NCBI RefSeq assembly: GCF_023278565.1
Contig: NC_064677.1
Location: 5,456,001-5,520,000, forward strand
Source: Colletotrichum lupini
Lineage: Eukaryota; Ascomycota; Sordariomycetes; Glomerellales; Glomerellaceae
Length of the DNA stretch: 64,000 bases
Direction: 5' to 3'
Position numbers and translations under genes: made by a program. Of this stretch, positions 40,301 through 53,969 are shown piece after piece (position 1 is the first letter of the stretch; each line of letters starts with the position of its first letter). The notes under the pieces were generated by a model. That model ran no database searches. It was not told the DNA's origin and saw nothing but the letters and a program-made list of their open reading frames with translations.

Positions 40301-43300
40301 AATTAGTAATTAAATTATATATATATTTCTACCGTAAGTTAATAAGGATATAATTATAAAAAAGATAGCCTCGACTTACCTCGCTAGCTATTCTAACTTA
40401 TTAACTTAGTTCTATTTATTTAACTAACGATAAGCGGCCTAGTCTATACTACCTTAGCTCTCTTTTATTACTACTAGCCGATAATTAATTAACTAGTTAC
40501 GGGCCGTTAAGAGCGCGCTTTATTACGTATAATCTCTTTTACTAAGACTACTACTATAAAAAGATTAACTACTTTATTATTATTATTAACCTTACCCCTA
40601 CTATTAATATTATTTTTATTAGCCTTATTACTATTACTAACTTTTTTTTAATCGAACCGCTCGTAAAGGAATCTATCTCGAATATATTATAACTAAGCGC
40701 TACTTTAAACTAATAATAAGTAAGAGGAGATTAATTATTAAGAGATTAATCCGACGATTATTAGCGTACTAGCGCTTAGTAATAATAAGATCTTTAGAAT
40801 TATAAATATAGTAATAATAAATCTCTTACTAATAGCGAAATATTCTGAGATATTAAGGAAAAGAAAAGATCTTCATAATAGTAATAATAGGGATCTATTT
40901 TATATTATTAACAAATCTACCTCTTTTTAACCTAACAAAAGCTCCGAGACTAGACTAATAAAATAAAGTATAAGAAGTACTAAAAAGAATTACTAATTAG
41001 TAGCTAACGGAATCCTCTATTTATTATTAGAAATACGGTTATAAAAGGCCTTTCTTCTTTTTTTATAACCTTCTGCCGACCTTAGTAACTTTCTATTTAT
41101 ATACCTCGTTAAAGGAGTAGAATTTTTTAATTAGTAATAGTAGCCCGCTTATTATTATTAAAACGATTATTACGACCGACCTATTACTCTTTTTAACTTA
41201 ACTAACGTTATATTATAATTATAATACGACGATTATATTTTATAATAATCTTTTACTATATAACTTACTTCGTAAATATATTATAATAACCGCCGGCCCT
41301 AGTAATAAATAAAAAAGGTTTAATAATTAGTTAATATTACCTCCGGCCTACTTATACTTTTAAATTATAGAACTATACCTAATTTTAATTCGCTAATAGG
41401 ACTACGTTAACCTAACTTAATAGGGCTTATTTAATATTATACCCGCCCTTATAAATAATAAAAAGCTTAATACCTTTATCTTTTATATAATAAAATACTA
41501 TTATCAAAACGGCCTAACGGGCGAGGAGCTATAAAAGGACTTTAAAACCGATTTTTAAAACTAAGAGGTAAAGGACTTTTTAAGAATAAAAAGTATAATT
41601 CTTAAAAAGCTAAGAGACTTCTTTATAAATAACGGTATTAATTTAATAATTAAAGATCGTAGTTAAATAATAAAAAAGATCGCTAGTACCCTTAATACTT
41701 AATACTTCCTTACTTAAACTTTTAAAAAAATCGTAACTTACCGCAACCGTACTAAATACTTTAATATATTATATTACGATTCTTACTTCCTCTATTTATT
41801 ACTCCTATAGTTAATAAATACTAATAATCTTATTTAATAAGCTAAAAAGATAGTAAGGGAATCTTTATAACCCTAACTTATTTAATCTTAGTAATTAAAA
41901 TTCTAACCTTAGCCTCGCTATTAACTAACCGACTTACTACCTCTCTAAGAAGAAGAGGAAAAAGAACTAAAAAATAAAGTTATTATTACTTAATAACGAA
42001 ATCCACCCCGTTAAATACTATACTTCGATATAGAAACTAAAGACGATATTATACTTAATACCCGCTAATTAATTAACCTTACTAAGCTCTATAATAATAA
42101 GAATAAGTATAGTAATAAGAAGTACGATATTTTTAATAAAAAGCTTCGGATCTTTAAAGTATTATATTAATAAGTAGGAATTAGTAGACGATACTATTCC
42201 GGTACTTTCCTAAATATACTTAAAAAAAGGGCGTTAACTTTCTACTTTAACTAACTTAATAATACCTCTAACCCGCTTAGCTTTAATATAATATATTAAA
42301 GGACCTAAGAATACTTCGAGCTACTTATAAGCTATTAAAACTACCTCGCTAAGCTCTATAACCTCTACTAGTACTTTATAATTCGTAAGAACTTAGGTAA
42401 GTCGAACTAATAGATTCTATAAGCGCTAATTAACTATATTATAATCCTTTACGAGGCGCTAGCTACTTAGGGATTTATTTTTAATATAAGTAACTAACTC
42501 TTCTATTACGTAAGTAGTATATTAAAATATAGACTTACTATGCTTAACCCGGTACTTATATTTATTAGTATTTACTACTAACTTAGTACTTCGATTGATA
42601 TTATAAAAAGAGAGCGCGACTATAATAAATAGTAATATTTCTAAAATAGTACTTATAATAAAGAGGTCCCTGCTACTTACTAAACCGACCGTACTTACGG
42701 TAGCTCTAGTAAAAAGACCCGATTTAATAAGTAGAATTAACGCGGCCGCAGTACTACTAATAAAAAGTATTTCGTTTATTATAAAACCGGCTATTAGTTA
42801 ACTAAGTACTTAGAGAAAGAGCAACGTTAGGTATATAAGAAGTATAAAAATAGTAAAAAAAGAAATAAGAGATTTATACCGAGCTTATACTTATAGTTCT
42901 TTACTTTTTATAAGGGAACCGCCCTTATTAATAATAATAATAATAATATTATAATCTAATACTTTAATAGCCTCGACTTTAATTATAAGGATAATTATAA
43001 AAACGAAGTTTAGATCTTAATAATATACTTTATAACTACTACTAGCGACAGAACCTTTATAAATATCCTCGTTACTTAGGTAATAAAGCATAGCCTTATT
43101 AATACTACCTTTATTAATAAGTTAACTAAGCTTACGGGACTAGTAACCTCTTTTTTATTAAATAAGAAGTACTTATTAAGGGACTTCTAAAGTATTATAC
43201 TTAATACTAGCGCTACGGAATTCTTAACTACGGGCTACCCTTAACTCTTCGTATTATAGTAGCGATAACCCGAAATTATTCTTAATACTTCTAGAGCTAG

Positions 43301-46300
43301 CGAGGTAGGTATTTAATTCGATAATAGCGAACCCGTAAGGTTATTAAGATTTATAGTTATTAGTACCCTATTTAGTAATATTACTTTTTACGTCTTATTA
43401 ACTAATACTCCTTTTTTATATTACTTAAGGGATATAGATAAGCTAAGAGTATATTTTAATAATATTAATAACTTACTAATTAAGGGAGATATTATAGTAC
43501 TTATTATTTATAAATAGGGATACCCTTAGCTTTTACTTTTTAATAATAAGAAAGCTATTACTAACTACTTAATAAAGGGCGAATTATATTACTTATATTA
43601 GTACTTTAGTTACCCTTCGGTTCCTCGTTTCCTAAAGCTACTTTAGTAGTTTAGTAACAATATAAAGATCGTAGCCCTCGAGAAGCTTATAAAGATCTAT
43701 TAATAATACTAACTTAACACTACTACCCCTAGCTAATTTAAATTCACCCTACGAAATAATTACGATTTTAATTATAAAGTCGTAATTAATATAATATATT
43801 TAATAAACTATAAAAGTACTAATTAACTAGTACTTTACGTCGTTAATATTACTACTTTTTTTTAAGTAGTAAGGTTCCTCGCGGATATAATTACGAAGTA
43901 TATATAGGAGGTTCTTTAGCTATATTAAATCGACATTTATCTTGGTCCGCTAGACTAAATTATTATAAATACCGGTAAGAACTTTAGCGCTATAGAGTTT
44001 AAGCTTTTTATTAAATTTATATTTATTAAAGTTAAGGAAGTACTTATTAAAGCTTATAATAGTATTAATAAGGCTAAGAAATACTACGCAGTACTTAAAA
44101 AAGTATACGATATTATTTAAAATAAGTACTTATCGATAAGCGCGGAGGCTATATTTTAGGCCGTAATTAAAGTAGTTAATAATATAATTAGCTTAAATAG
44201 CCTCGTTCTTATACTCCTCGTTTTCGGAGCTTTTTTGCGCACTTTTAACGAATCTCTATCGTTACTAAATATTACTTAACGTATAGAGGTAGTTAAAAAA
44301 GTAATAAGGGAAGTCCGTAGACTTTATATTAATAAATAAGTAAGCGAAGTACTAACTACTTAAAACGGACTAAATATCTCCTATACTATTAATTTATTAT
44401 TATAATTAAACATTGAAGTTTAATAAAAAAGTAAGGGATAGAAAGGCCTATTTAAGCTCGTCTTAATAAATAGCACTATTTACGTAGTAGAATTGCTTTA
44501 CGGCCTAATAAGCTTCTGGGCTATTATAATTAAACCCTAGTACTTAGAGGAGGTCGACCCCGAGCTACTAATTACGATAATAAAGTACGTTAACCGCTTA
44601 TTAATCCCCGTAATTAACTAGCTAATTAATAATAGCGCTATTATAAATAAAGTCCTTAATAAGATCGTTATTATAGTTAATAACGACCTTTTATTATAGA
44701 ATAAGAGGATTAGAAAAATATTAATATAGCGCGGCCGTAGTAATACTTTTATAACTACGACCTATTCTATATTTAAAAAAAAGGTAAATCTTAAGCTAGT
44801 TACTAAGCTCTGTAATAAGGGTATTATTACTACCCTAAGAGCACTTTTTATAGAATTTACTAATAAGGAGCTTTTAGGATTAGTAAAAAGAGGGGTAATT
44901 AAATTCGTTTAACTTAGCCCTAAATATAGGGATATAAAGATATTTAAGTCTCGATTCGTTAACGAGATTAAGAACCTAGGACTTAACCCTATTAAAAAGT
45001 CTTACTTAGTTATATAAAGGTATAATAACGAGGGGAAGAAAGAAATCCTTATATAGTTACTAATAATTTAAAGAACTAGTTAACGTTTAATCCTCGCCCT
45101 AGCCCCGACTTTAATTTAAAAAGGCTACGTTATTTAGTTACGAAATATTACCCAAGTATATATATAATCGAGCTAACCTCTTTATTATAAGGTTTTTACT
45201 TAATTATTAGCTCGGATCCGTTATCTATACCCTAAGGGTACTATTCTATATATTATAGAGCTACTATACGGTCTTATAAAATCTAATACTTATTAATAAA
45301 TAATATATAATAAGTATTATTTAAAAATACTCTAAATAATAATATTTACGTTCGATCTATACTTACTAATTTTAATAAGAAAAAGCGGATTATTTAGTAT
45401 TATTAATATATAGACTAATAATATTATTAGATTATTAAATAAGACTTTTAATTAAAAAAAAAAAACCGAGCTTAAGCGCACTAAGTTCCTAACTAAACTA
45501 AAGTAATAACTATTAGCTAACGAGCCGCTTATTTTTAATAGCGGGATTATTTTATTAAAAGGTATTAATATAGTACTTAAATAGAAGAACTAAGGGAAAA
45601 AGCTTAAGTAAGTTAACCCCTCGGTATTAGATATTAAATAATAATTCGTTAAGTAGCGAGCTCGAGGTACTTATATTATATTAATTTACTAATTAAAAAT
45701 AGCTTTTAATACGTCGTTTACTACTTAATACTAAGTAAATCCGTCGTTTACTAACTACGCTATACTAAACTATTATATTAAATAGTAAATAAAATACTTA
45801 GACCGAGGGCTTATATTTATATTATTAAATCTAACTATAGCTAAACTCTTCGTTTTTATAAATAGGTTATTTATAAATAACGCTAATTATACCTTATAGC
45901 TAGGTTATATTATTATCTTTATAAATAAAAAATAGACTAACGAGAGCTTTACTATTAATAACAATATTATTTATTATAGCTTTATAAAGAGTAAAAGGAT
46001 TACTTAGAGCGTATTAATATTAAAGGTTTACGGAATAGTTATAAGCGTTAACGTTACTTATACTATCTTAACTACCCTAGACCTTATTACTAAATAACTC
46101 GACGTTCCGAAGATCCTTATTATAGTTTATATAAATTTATACTTATTATATAAATACCTCGTTAAGCTAAGTACTACGAAGAAAAGGTGCTTTATAATAA
46201 ATATTATAGTACTTAAGTAATTATATAAACGCCGCGAGCTCTACGAGATCCGTTAGATTAGTAATAATAATAACTTAGCTTATAAGTTTATAAAAAGCAT

Positions 46301-49300
46301 ACTAAATAAGTCCCTCGAACGATTCGTTAGTAAAGGAATTATTATAGTTAAGATAAAAGGATAGGTAATATATAATTAAAATAGTAATATATTATAAGTA
46401 GTAAGTCGTTTAGCGAACGTATATACCTCTCGGGCTTCGGCTTAAAGAGAAACGTACGTATTCGGGGCGTAGTTAGATTAATAAAAAGCTCTTTTTTAAC
46501 TACGCTAAATTCGACGATTTCTAAGGAGTTTAGGTATATAAATTATATATATTAAAAGATTAGGAAGTAATCGGAAAGAGGGGATACTAAAATTTCTATA
46601 TAAATAATTATAATAGAAGCTATGCTAAAGTTTTAGTATATGGCTTTAAGTATTTTTAAATAGGGGATTAACTATGGATTTTATTACTAGTTCTTATTAG
46701 CGGGGGACCTAGCCCCTATTCTAGCCTTTTTTATTATAAAAGTAAAAGACTACTAATATTAAATTACGAGGTAGAAAAGGGGCCTTATTAAGTAGTTAGG
46801 TAGGGGTAATAAGTAAGTAATCTAGGCCCGTATAAACGGACCCTTCTACTTACTTATACTTACTAAGGGACCGCGGGCTCTACCTACGATCTTCCCCTCT
46901 TATATATACGCAATAGACCTATACTAACTTATTAACCTAGTCGTAACTAAAAGGTCTAACCTATTTATATATATACTAACACCTAGTATATATCGATCTA
47001 GCTTTTTTATAAAGCTACTTATACTATTTTTATTTATAAATCCCGGAGGAATTACCCTACTTAAAAAAATATAGCTACGTTAATTATATATAGTACTAGC
47101 CGACTATTTAAATAGAAAATATTAATAACGATTTCCTAGTTAAAGTTAAGCTTATTACGTAATTTAAATTTAAATTTACGTAGGCTCTGCGCATTTATCT
47201 AGTATTAATAATATACTTTCATTAACTACTTTAGCGCCCTTATTTTAATATTATTATTACCTAATTACTTTAGGAAGTTATATAGCCTCGTAACTACGGG
47301 TACCTAAATCTCTAGTATAATCTTCTAAGCTTACTTTCTATTAGGTAATTAATCGACTTCGTATCGTTAATAAGCTTTATAAACGTATACCCCTATCGTC
47401 GTTTAACTATTTTAAAATACTTACCGCTAGAGATTTTATTCCTCGTATTATCGAATATAATACCTAGTTAATCTATATTCTTTAAATATAGGAAAAATAG
47501 GGTATTAATAAGTAAAATATAAAAAGTTATCGTTCCGAAGTACGTCTCTACTTTTACTATACCTAGGGTAACGATTTCCTTACTTAAACTAAAACTAATC
47601 CTCGTAATACCCGCCGTTAACGTATTAAGTATTATTAACGCGATCTTTTATAGCACCTAGAATTATCCTTTTTTTTTAGTTAACTATTATAATACCTTAG
47701 TATTTAAGATAATCTTATAGAAATTATCTAGGCCGTACTTTTTACTTACGTAAAATACCTATATAAGCTTAGTATTTAAGGGATCTAGGTAGTATAAAAA
47801 GGACCCCTCTAGCTACCCTTAGATTTACTTAGTACTATATTCCTTTTTTTTAAATATTAAAAAAGATAGCATCTTCTCTTTAATCGTTAAGAAAATGGGC
47901 TTTAGCCTTATTAAATTCGCTTTTTTAACCTCCTCTATATCCGTTATCTAAGGGACCTTCCCTTATTATTTATAAATAAAAGCCTACTTATTAAAAGCTT
48001 TTATTACCCTTTATTCGTTTAGCTTCGTATATCCTCTAAAGGCTAACGGGGCAAAAAAAGAGTAATTAATATCGTTAATTTTATTATAATCTAATTCGTT
48101 AATATAAAAGATAAGATCTTCCTTATTTTTTAAATCTCTTATAAGGGGTATATACTTTAAGCTACTATTTTAACTACCGTCGCTAGGTTCTATACCCCCG
48201 GATTTACCCTTATATATAATAAAGAATTAGTTAAACTAATAAAGGCTAGTTTTACTATTTACTACCCTCGACTTTCTATACTATTTATATAATTTAGTAC
48301 GCTCTTCTTTAGAATGGTTACTTAACTAATATCTATCCTTTTTATAAATATAGTATTACCTCTTTTATTACCCTACTTATAAATTAAATCTCTATTTATT
48401 TAACGAATCTAAGCCTCTTTATTAATAATTACCGTATCTAGCCTCTTTTCTTTTTTTATTATACGTTTAATCAACTTAATATTATTAATAAGGGCCGTCG
48501 TATACTTAAAAATAAGTTTAGCGTAGTATTCTTACCTTAATATTAAAGCTAGATCTTAGCCTTAAGTAGAGCGTTTTATAATCTTTGGGTACTTAATATA
48601 GGGTTATTTTTACCTCTAGTATACGCTAAACTATAATATAAAAATATTTAACTTTCCGCTTATTTATCCCCTTATTTAGCTAGGTTTTTACTAGCTTATT
48701 AATTCGATTAATAAGCTTTTCGAAGATCTCTATTTACAATTTACCCTCTATTATCCTAGCTATAAATATAAAAGAAATTGCTTATAGCTTAAATAGGAGC
48801 TCTAAGTTCTTATTATAAGTCTTAAAGCGGCTTCGGATTACGTTAATTATACTAAAAAAGTTGTTTTAATCGAAATTACGTACTGCTTCGTAATAATAAT
48901 TAAAGGCTTTACTTATAAGTACGATATTAATTACCGAATAGTACTAGTATTCCCTAATTCTAACTTTTTTATAATAATTATAAAATATCGTTAGGGTTTT
49001 TTATAAGACCTTATACTTCCCCCCAGAATATAATTTCTTTTTTAAAAAGATCTTTTTAAAGTTTATAAATTACCTCGTATTTATTATTAAATTTTTAATA
49101 TCTATATATAATCCCTACGTCGCTACGTATTATTAATAACTTCGGGTCGTTTACCTCCTTTCTTATTAGCTAATTAGTACCGAATTTCGTATTAGTAATA
49201 GTAACGAGTTATAAATTAAAATAAGCAGAATTATCGATTATCGTATTTCTAATACTATATTTTACCTTAGTATACCCTTTTATAATAATAGATTTCCGTT

Positions 49301-51631
49301 AGTAATTATAAAAAGGAAATCTAGGTCGTTTACCTTTTTTTTAAATTTATTAAAGCGATTATACGCTCTATCGACCTATACCTAGTTCTATAATACGAAT
49401 TCCTCTTCTATAATTATTATTATTAATATTTTATATAGCTCTCGTAATTATAATTATATTAGTAATACCCCTTACTTATAAAAAAATCTATTAACTACTT
49501 TTATAATTCTTAGGCTTACGCTCGTAAACTATTTATCTAATAAGTAACTAAGGTCGTTTACGATTTTATAAAATAGGGGTTACCCCTATAGCCCCTTTTT
49601 CTTATAAACCTTAGTTAAATAGATTAATACCGCGTTAATTTATTTATTATTAAGCTAATTCGTAATTTTATATATTTACGTCCCTTAATAATCCGGGTTA
49701 ATATTTACTTATTTATAAAGGATTAGGATTCTATTTAAGATCGGGTTTTGTCCTCTTCTTCTTTACCCTAACTTACTAAGGGTCGTGCTCTAGCTTATAT
49801 TTATATTAGTAGTCGCTAGCGTATTTAATTTTAATAAGAATATATTTAATCTGTGCGCTAGTTATAGTAAATCTGTATTTTTATTACTTAGCGAATTTAT
49901 TAAAGTTTAAGAAATTCTTACTTCCTCTCGCCGTCTTATTATTACTCTCGTTTTTACTATTTTTAATAATTACTACTACTTTTTTAAATCGCTAACTATC
50001 GTACTTACTAAGATCCTCCTTTTTATTTAATATAAAAGGGTAAGTTTTAGTAGTTTTTTTTAATAATAATAGTAGTAAACGTTTATATTACTATAAAAAA
50101 ATATAATAATTAGTCTCGGGATCTTTACTAATTATTAATTTCTACTATGTTATATATTTCTAACTTCCTAAGCCTCGTACTATTTATAATTTTTAAATAG
50201 CTTCTTTTTTTAACCTACCTTTTTTAAAATAGTATTTTATAAAAATAATTAAAAATAAATACTATACGGCTTATAAAAAAGCTATATAAGCTATTAAGAA
50301 CTATATAAGCCGTTAAGTATAGTTAATAAAATTAAGCCCTCTTTCTTATAAAATCGTAAATTTTAAAAACTTACTAAAAATACTTATTTATTACTCGTAC
50401 GTAGTAGGGTTAGATACTTTAGAAATCTTATTTTTTATAGCCTCTCGGTACCCTATTTTATATTTTTTAAATAGTCTTTTTCGTAACTTAATTATAGTTA
50501 GGTAATTATTACTTATTAATAATCCCTTTTATTACTTAATTAATTTCTTAAAATTAATAATCTCGCGCCGGGAGCTAGTATAAAAAGAAGCCCTTTAGTA
50601 GCCCTCTAGAGGATTCTTTTTCTTCTTTTTAAATCCTTATCTTTTTAGCCTTTTCTTAAGCTAATAATAACTTTAGTAAGAGGTCGTAGGACTACTTTAG
50701 GGTAGCTACCTTCTTTTTAAGTCAATCTCTAAGATTTATAATATTCTTAACTTAATATTATTAAGACCTCTAAATCCCCTCCTCCCTTATTAAACCGTCC
50801 CCTATACTTTATTTTTAAATAATACCCAGGGGGTAGTTAAGGGAGCTATAAAGAGGTTATTTAGATCGCGGGCTTAAGATTATACTTATAAAATCTTTAT
50901 AATAATAAACTTTTCTATATACTATAAATCTCTTAGCTTAATAACTCTTATAAAGTTACCTTTATTACTAAATAAGAATATTTATGTTTAAAAATCCCCT
51001 TTTTTAATTACGTAGTACTCTTTTATATTATATTATTAAGCTCGTTTATTATACTAATTAATTAAGTAGGTAGTCGTTACGTAAGTATTTCTTTTTACTA
51101 ATTTAACTAGTTAATTTCTAATTATAGGCCGGTTATAAAAAAGTCGTTTAATAAAAAAGCTACTCGGGGCGACGGTAAAAAGCTAATTACTTAAGTAGTT
51201 CCGTTAATTAATATAGTTTAATATAATAAACGTCGACCTCTCGTAAATAATAAAAAGCTATAATTACTTAATTCCGTACGGTATTTAAAAATCGCCTCTT
51301 TTTTCGTTTATTTTTATAAAGTTAATTAATACGAATCTCTTATCCTATATAGTATTAAGAGGTCGTCTTTTTTATATAACGAGATACCTTACTAATCTAT
51401 AATAATAGAATTTAATTACTAATTAGTATTAATATCCTTATTATAAAGTAATTAGTTCGAACCGTAATTAATAAAGAGATTAATTAAATTATATAAATAT
51501 TTACGTAGTAGGTATAAAAAGGAGGTTCTAACCGTAGGTTAGGCTAGCTATGATAATCGTAAATAGGGCCCCTAATTGGCCCCTGCGCAGTCGGCTATAT
51601 ACCGCGGTCGAATTAGACTTCTAATCCGATA
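37297..51631 (-). mobile_element. Ty1/copia-type LTR retrotransposon A2, RIP-degenerate, holding nested element B
   Basis: LTRs are at 37297-37501 and 51427-51631, both 205 bp, and are the same family as A1. The left LTR starts TGTTAGTATCCC and is only lightly mutated. The minus strand carries copia reverse-transcriptase remnants (for example the block opposite 38691-38745) and stops throughout. A 6.9 kb element of another copia family sits at 40074-46981. Without it and one 5 bp duplication, A2 is about 7.4 kb, equal to A1 without its Q insertions. A2 inserted into the last exon of the P450 and separates it and the PKS from the other cluster genes. Confidence 0.88.
40074..46981 (+). mobile_element. 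Ty1/copia-type retrotransposon B nested in A2, RIP-degenerate
   Basis: LTRs at 40074-40298 and 46757-46981 are both 225 bp, starting TATTA(G/A)ATTACGAGG and ending TATATACTAA(T/C)A. A 5 bp duplication, CCTAG, flanks them (40069-40073 and 46982-46986). A1 shows the uninterrupted target at about 20265-20275 (GGTCCTTAGTATATATCG). On the plus strand, 42770-42840 keeps the outline of a gag zinc knuckle (K-x-C-F-V-C-type block with cysteines changed to tyrosine codons by RIP), and about 45400-45425 corresponds to the Q-T-D-D reverse-transcriptase site. No frame is intact. Confidence 0.82.
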
Positions 51632-51636
51632 GCGTT

Positions 51637-52510
51637 AAGCTTTTAACTCGTAGCTAGGGTTATATAAACAGTTTACGAGAACTTAGTAGTGAAATCATAA
51701 ATTAATTAGGTTTTAAAGCAAGTAAAATGAATTACCTGAACAGACATTGTTCGTTATTTGTTTTTTTATTTCTGCCTTTGCTGGCTGCTCGGGCGATTCT
51801 CGATGTCGTTTACACGGTATTAATACACAGTATTAATGGATACTCCCACTGTCTCGATAGACTATTTTTTTTGGATTTTCCAACTTTTCAACTTTCCCTC
51901 CTGCAAAGTTCACAACCACGGATCATTGACGGACATTGTTCGTTATTCTCACACAGTTTCTCTCAAACATAACTTATCACTGATGCAGTTTGCCAACCCT
52001 ATTCAACTGGACGTGCGTGTGGTCTGGACTGGAGAACTATTTTCTCATCACATGATTCTGAGAAAGAAATTTCCGTTGGCTTCAATTGTCTAATTGTAGC
52101 TCATCTGACCGTGCGCCATCCCTCGTTCGTGAAGCAGCTGTGTAGACTGGGGCGGTGCAGGTTGTCGGGTCCGGGGCCGAGTTGACTTGGACTAAGCCCT
52201 CGGTGTATTTGCATTGGTGTTATTAGTTGGCTTACACAGTATGTGCTGACAGGCCTCGCATCCTACTTGGCATGTCCCAACACTAGCTGGGGCACTTGCC
52301 TCAGAACAACTCTTCCGGTTCATAATTGCCCAATGTGGTCCTTATACTAACTCGGGTCCCGTCAACCCAGTTAGACCGGTCGCAAATCGGCCAACATCAG
52401 CTCATCTCCACCACCATACATTGCGCTGGAAAGTATTTGTACAGTAAACGCCTTCGTGCCTCTCTGAGTTGAATGATTACTCTTTAGTCCGTGTTCATTT
52501 GTCCTAGCCC
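51637..52510. promoter_or_regulatory. Former P450 3' flank and prenyltransferase promoter
   Basis: The first 21 bases are the orphaned tail of the P450 frame, ending in TAG at 51655-51657. The next 100 bases are AT-rich. Open frames at 51727-52093 are hydrophobic but overlap in two frames and look fortuitous. ACTCGGGTCC lies at 52350-52359, about 150 bases before the prenyltransferase ATG, and a split copy (TCGGGTCC then CCGAGTT) lies near 52164-52183. Confidence 0.55.
52350..52359 (+). promoter_or_regulatory. Shared motif site upstream of the prenyltransferase
   Basis: ACTCGGGTCC, an exact copy, about 150 bases before the ATG. Confidence 0.6.
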
Positions 52511-53930
52511 ATGATGCCTGGACTTACAACCCAAACCTTAGTCCAATCTGAGAAGCCTGAGAAGCCACTCGTGGTTTGGCAGTCACTCAAGAAATGTCTT
52601 CCGCCAGCGGAAAACAAGGATGTTGAATTTTGGTGGAATCTCACTGGGTATCATCTCGCAGTTATGATCGACGCGGCAGGTTACTCTACCCAGCTACAAT
52701 ATGAGACCCTTCTCTTCCACTATCACTGGATTGTAAGCAGCTTGCTTCGTGCTCTTTCGCATCTTTTGTTACGGGTTGGACACTAACTCAACAACTATCC
52801 AGGTCCCTAGACTGGGCCCAGCGCCTCACCCTGATGGCACTGCGGTCTTCAAGTCTCTGGTCGCTTACGACGGCTCGCCATTTGAGTACTCGTGGAAATG
52901 GAACACCACGTCCGGCGAACCCGACATCCGCTACTCCTGGGAGGCGATCAACAACTCCTCAGGAACCGCCGCTGACCCTCTGAACCATGATCCCACGCTC
53001 GACTATATGGAGAAAGTGCCAAGCGCCCTCTCGGGCGTCGACTTCTCATGGTACCGCCACTTCCTGGCAGAGCTGTACAACCCAGACAGGTCCGTCTATG
53101 CCAAGGAGCTGGAGGACGGCGAGCCGCCAGCGACGACTCTGATGCACGCCGTTGAGTACAATAAGAAAGCCAGCTTCGGGCTCAAGTCGTACTTCCTCCC
53201 GCGGAAGCTCTTCCAGGGCGGTGACCCCGCGACGCTAGGGGAATGGGACGCCGCGATCAAGAAGTTAAATCCGGATGGCAAGCACCCGGGCAGAGACGCC
53301 CTGATGCACTTCCTGGCCAACAGCCCTGAGGGCCGCCTCATGAAGCCCAACGTCATGGGCATGGATAACGTAACGCCGTCCAAATCGCGCCTCAAGATGT
53401 ACTTCACTTCGCGCCACACCTGCTTCAACTCGGTCCGGGAGGTCATTACCATGGGTGGACTCCGCGACGTCTCCGAGGCCAGCCTGCAGGACCTGCGCTC
53501 CCTCATCCTCGCCATCCTCGGCCTGCCCGAGGACTACCCTGAGGACGCCGAGTTCGCTCCGGCGTCCGCGAGCGGCGACAAAAAGTGGGACGACTTTGAT
53601 GCGCTGTGTGAGGGCTTCACATACTTCTTCGACATTGCACCCTCGAGCGGCACGCCCGACGTAAAGTTCTACCTGCCCACGCGTAAATACGGCCCCGACG
53701 ACCTGACGATTGCGAGGAACCTGATCGCGTGGCTCCGGGAGCGTGGCCGTGGAGCCTACTGCAACGAGTATCTCGCCATGCTAGAGAAGCTCGCCGTCCA
53801 CCGCGGGCTGGAGAACGGTAAGGGCATGCACGCGTACATCAGCTACCAGTGCACCGACAAGGGTGAGCCGGATATCAAGTCTTATATTTCTCCCGAGTTG
53901 TATCATAAAGCGAGGTACCTCTCCGCCTAG
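52511..53930 (+). CDS. DMATS-type aromatic prenyltransferase
   Basis: Exons 52511-52732 and 52803-53930 (70 bp intron, GTAAGC...TATCCAG, phase 0) encode 449 residues, the normal size for the ABBA-fold dimethylallyltryptophan-synthase family. Recognisable blocks are WW-x-L-T-G near residue 41, V-P-R-L-G-P at 75, DGSP-x-EYSW at 97-105 with Glu102 at the acceptor-activating position, PDIRYS at 114-119 (Arg117), LKSYF (Lys202, Tyr204), LKMYF (Lys272, Tyr274), a later VKFYLP, and the AYISYQ and SYISPE strands. The paired Lys/Tyr residues bind pyrophosphate and shield the allyl cation in this soluble, Mg-independent family. Beside a C-methylating NR-PKS the acceptor is likely a polyketide phenol rather than indole (inference). 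It is convergent with the regulator gene, with only 39 bp between the two stop codons. Confidence 0.93.
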
Positions 53931-53969
53931 GAATGTCTAGCTAGGTTCCGAATGACGAATAATTAGTTT

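Noticed and set aside
51727..52093. Possible small hydrophobic protein upstream of the prenyltransferase
   Set aside because: Two frames are open at once, there is no clean start context, and the stretch follows directly on the insertion edge; likely promoter sequence.
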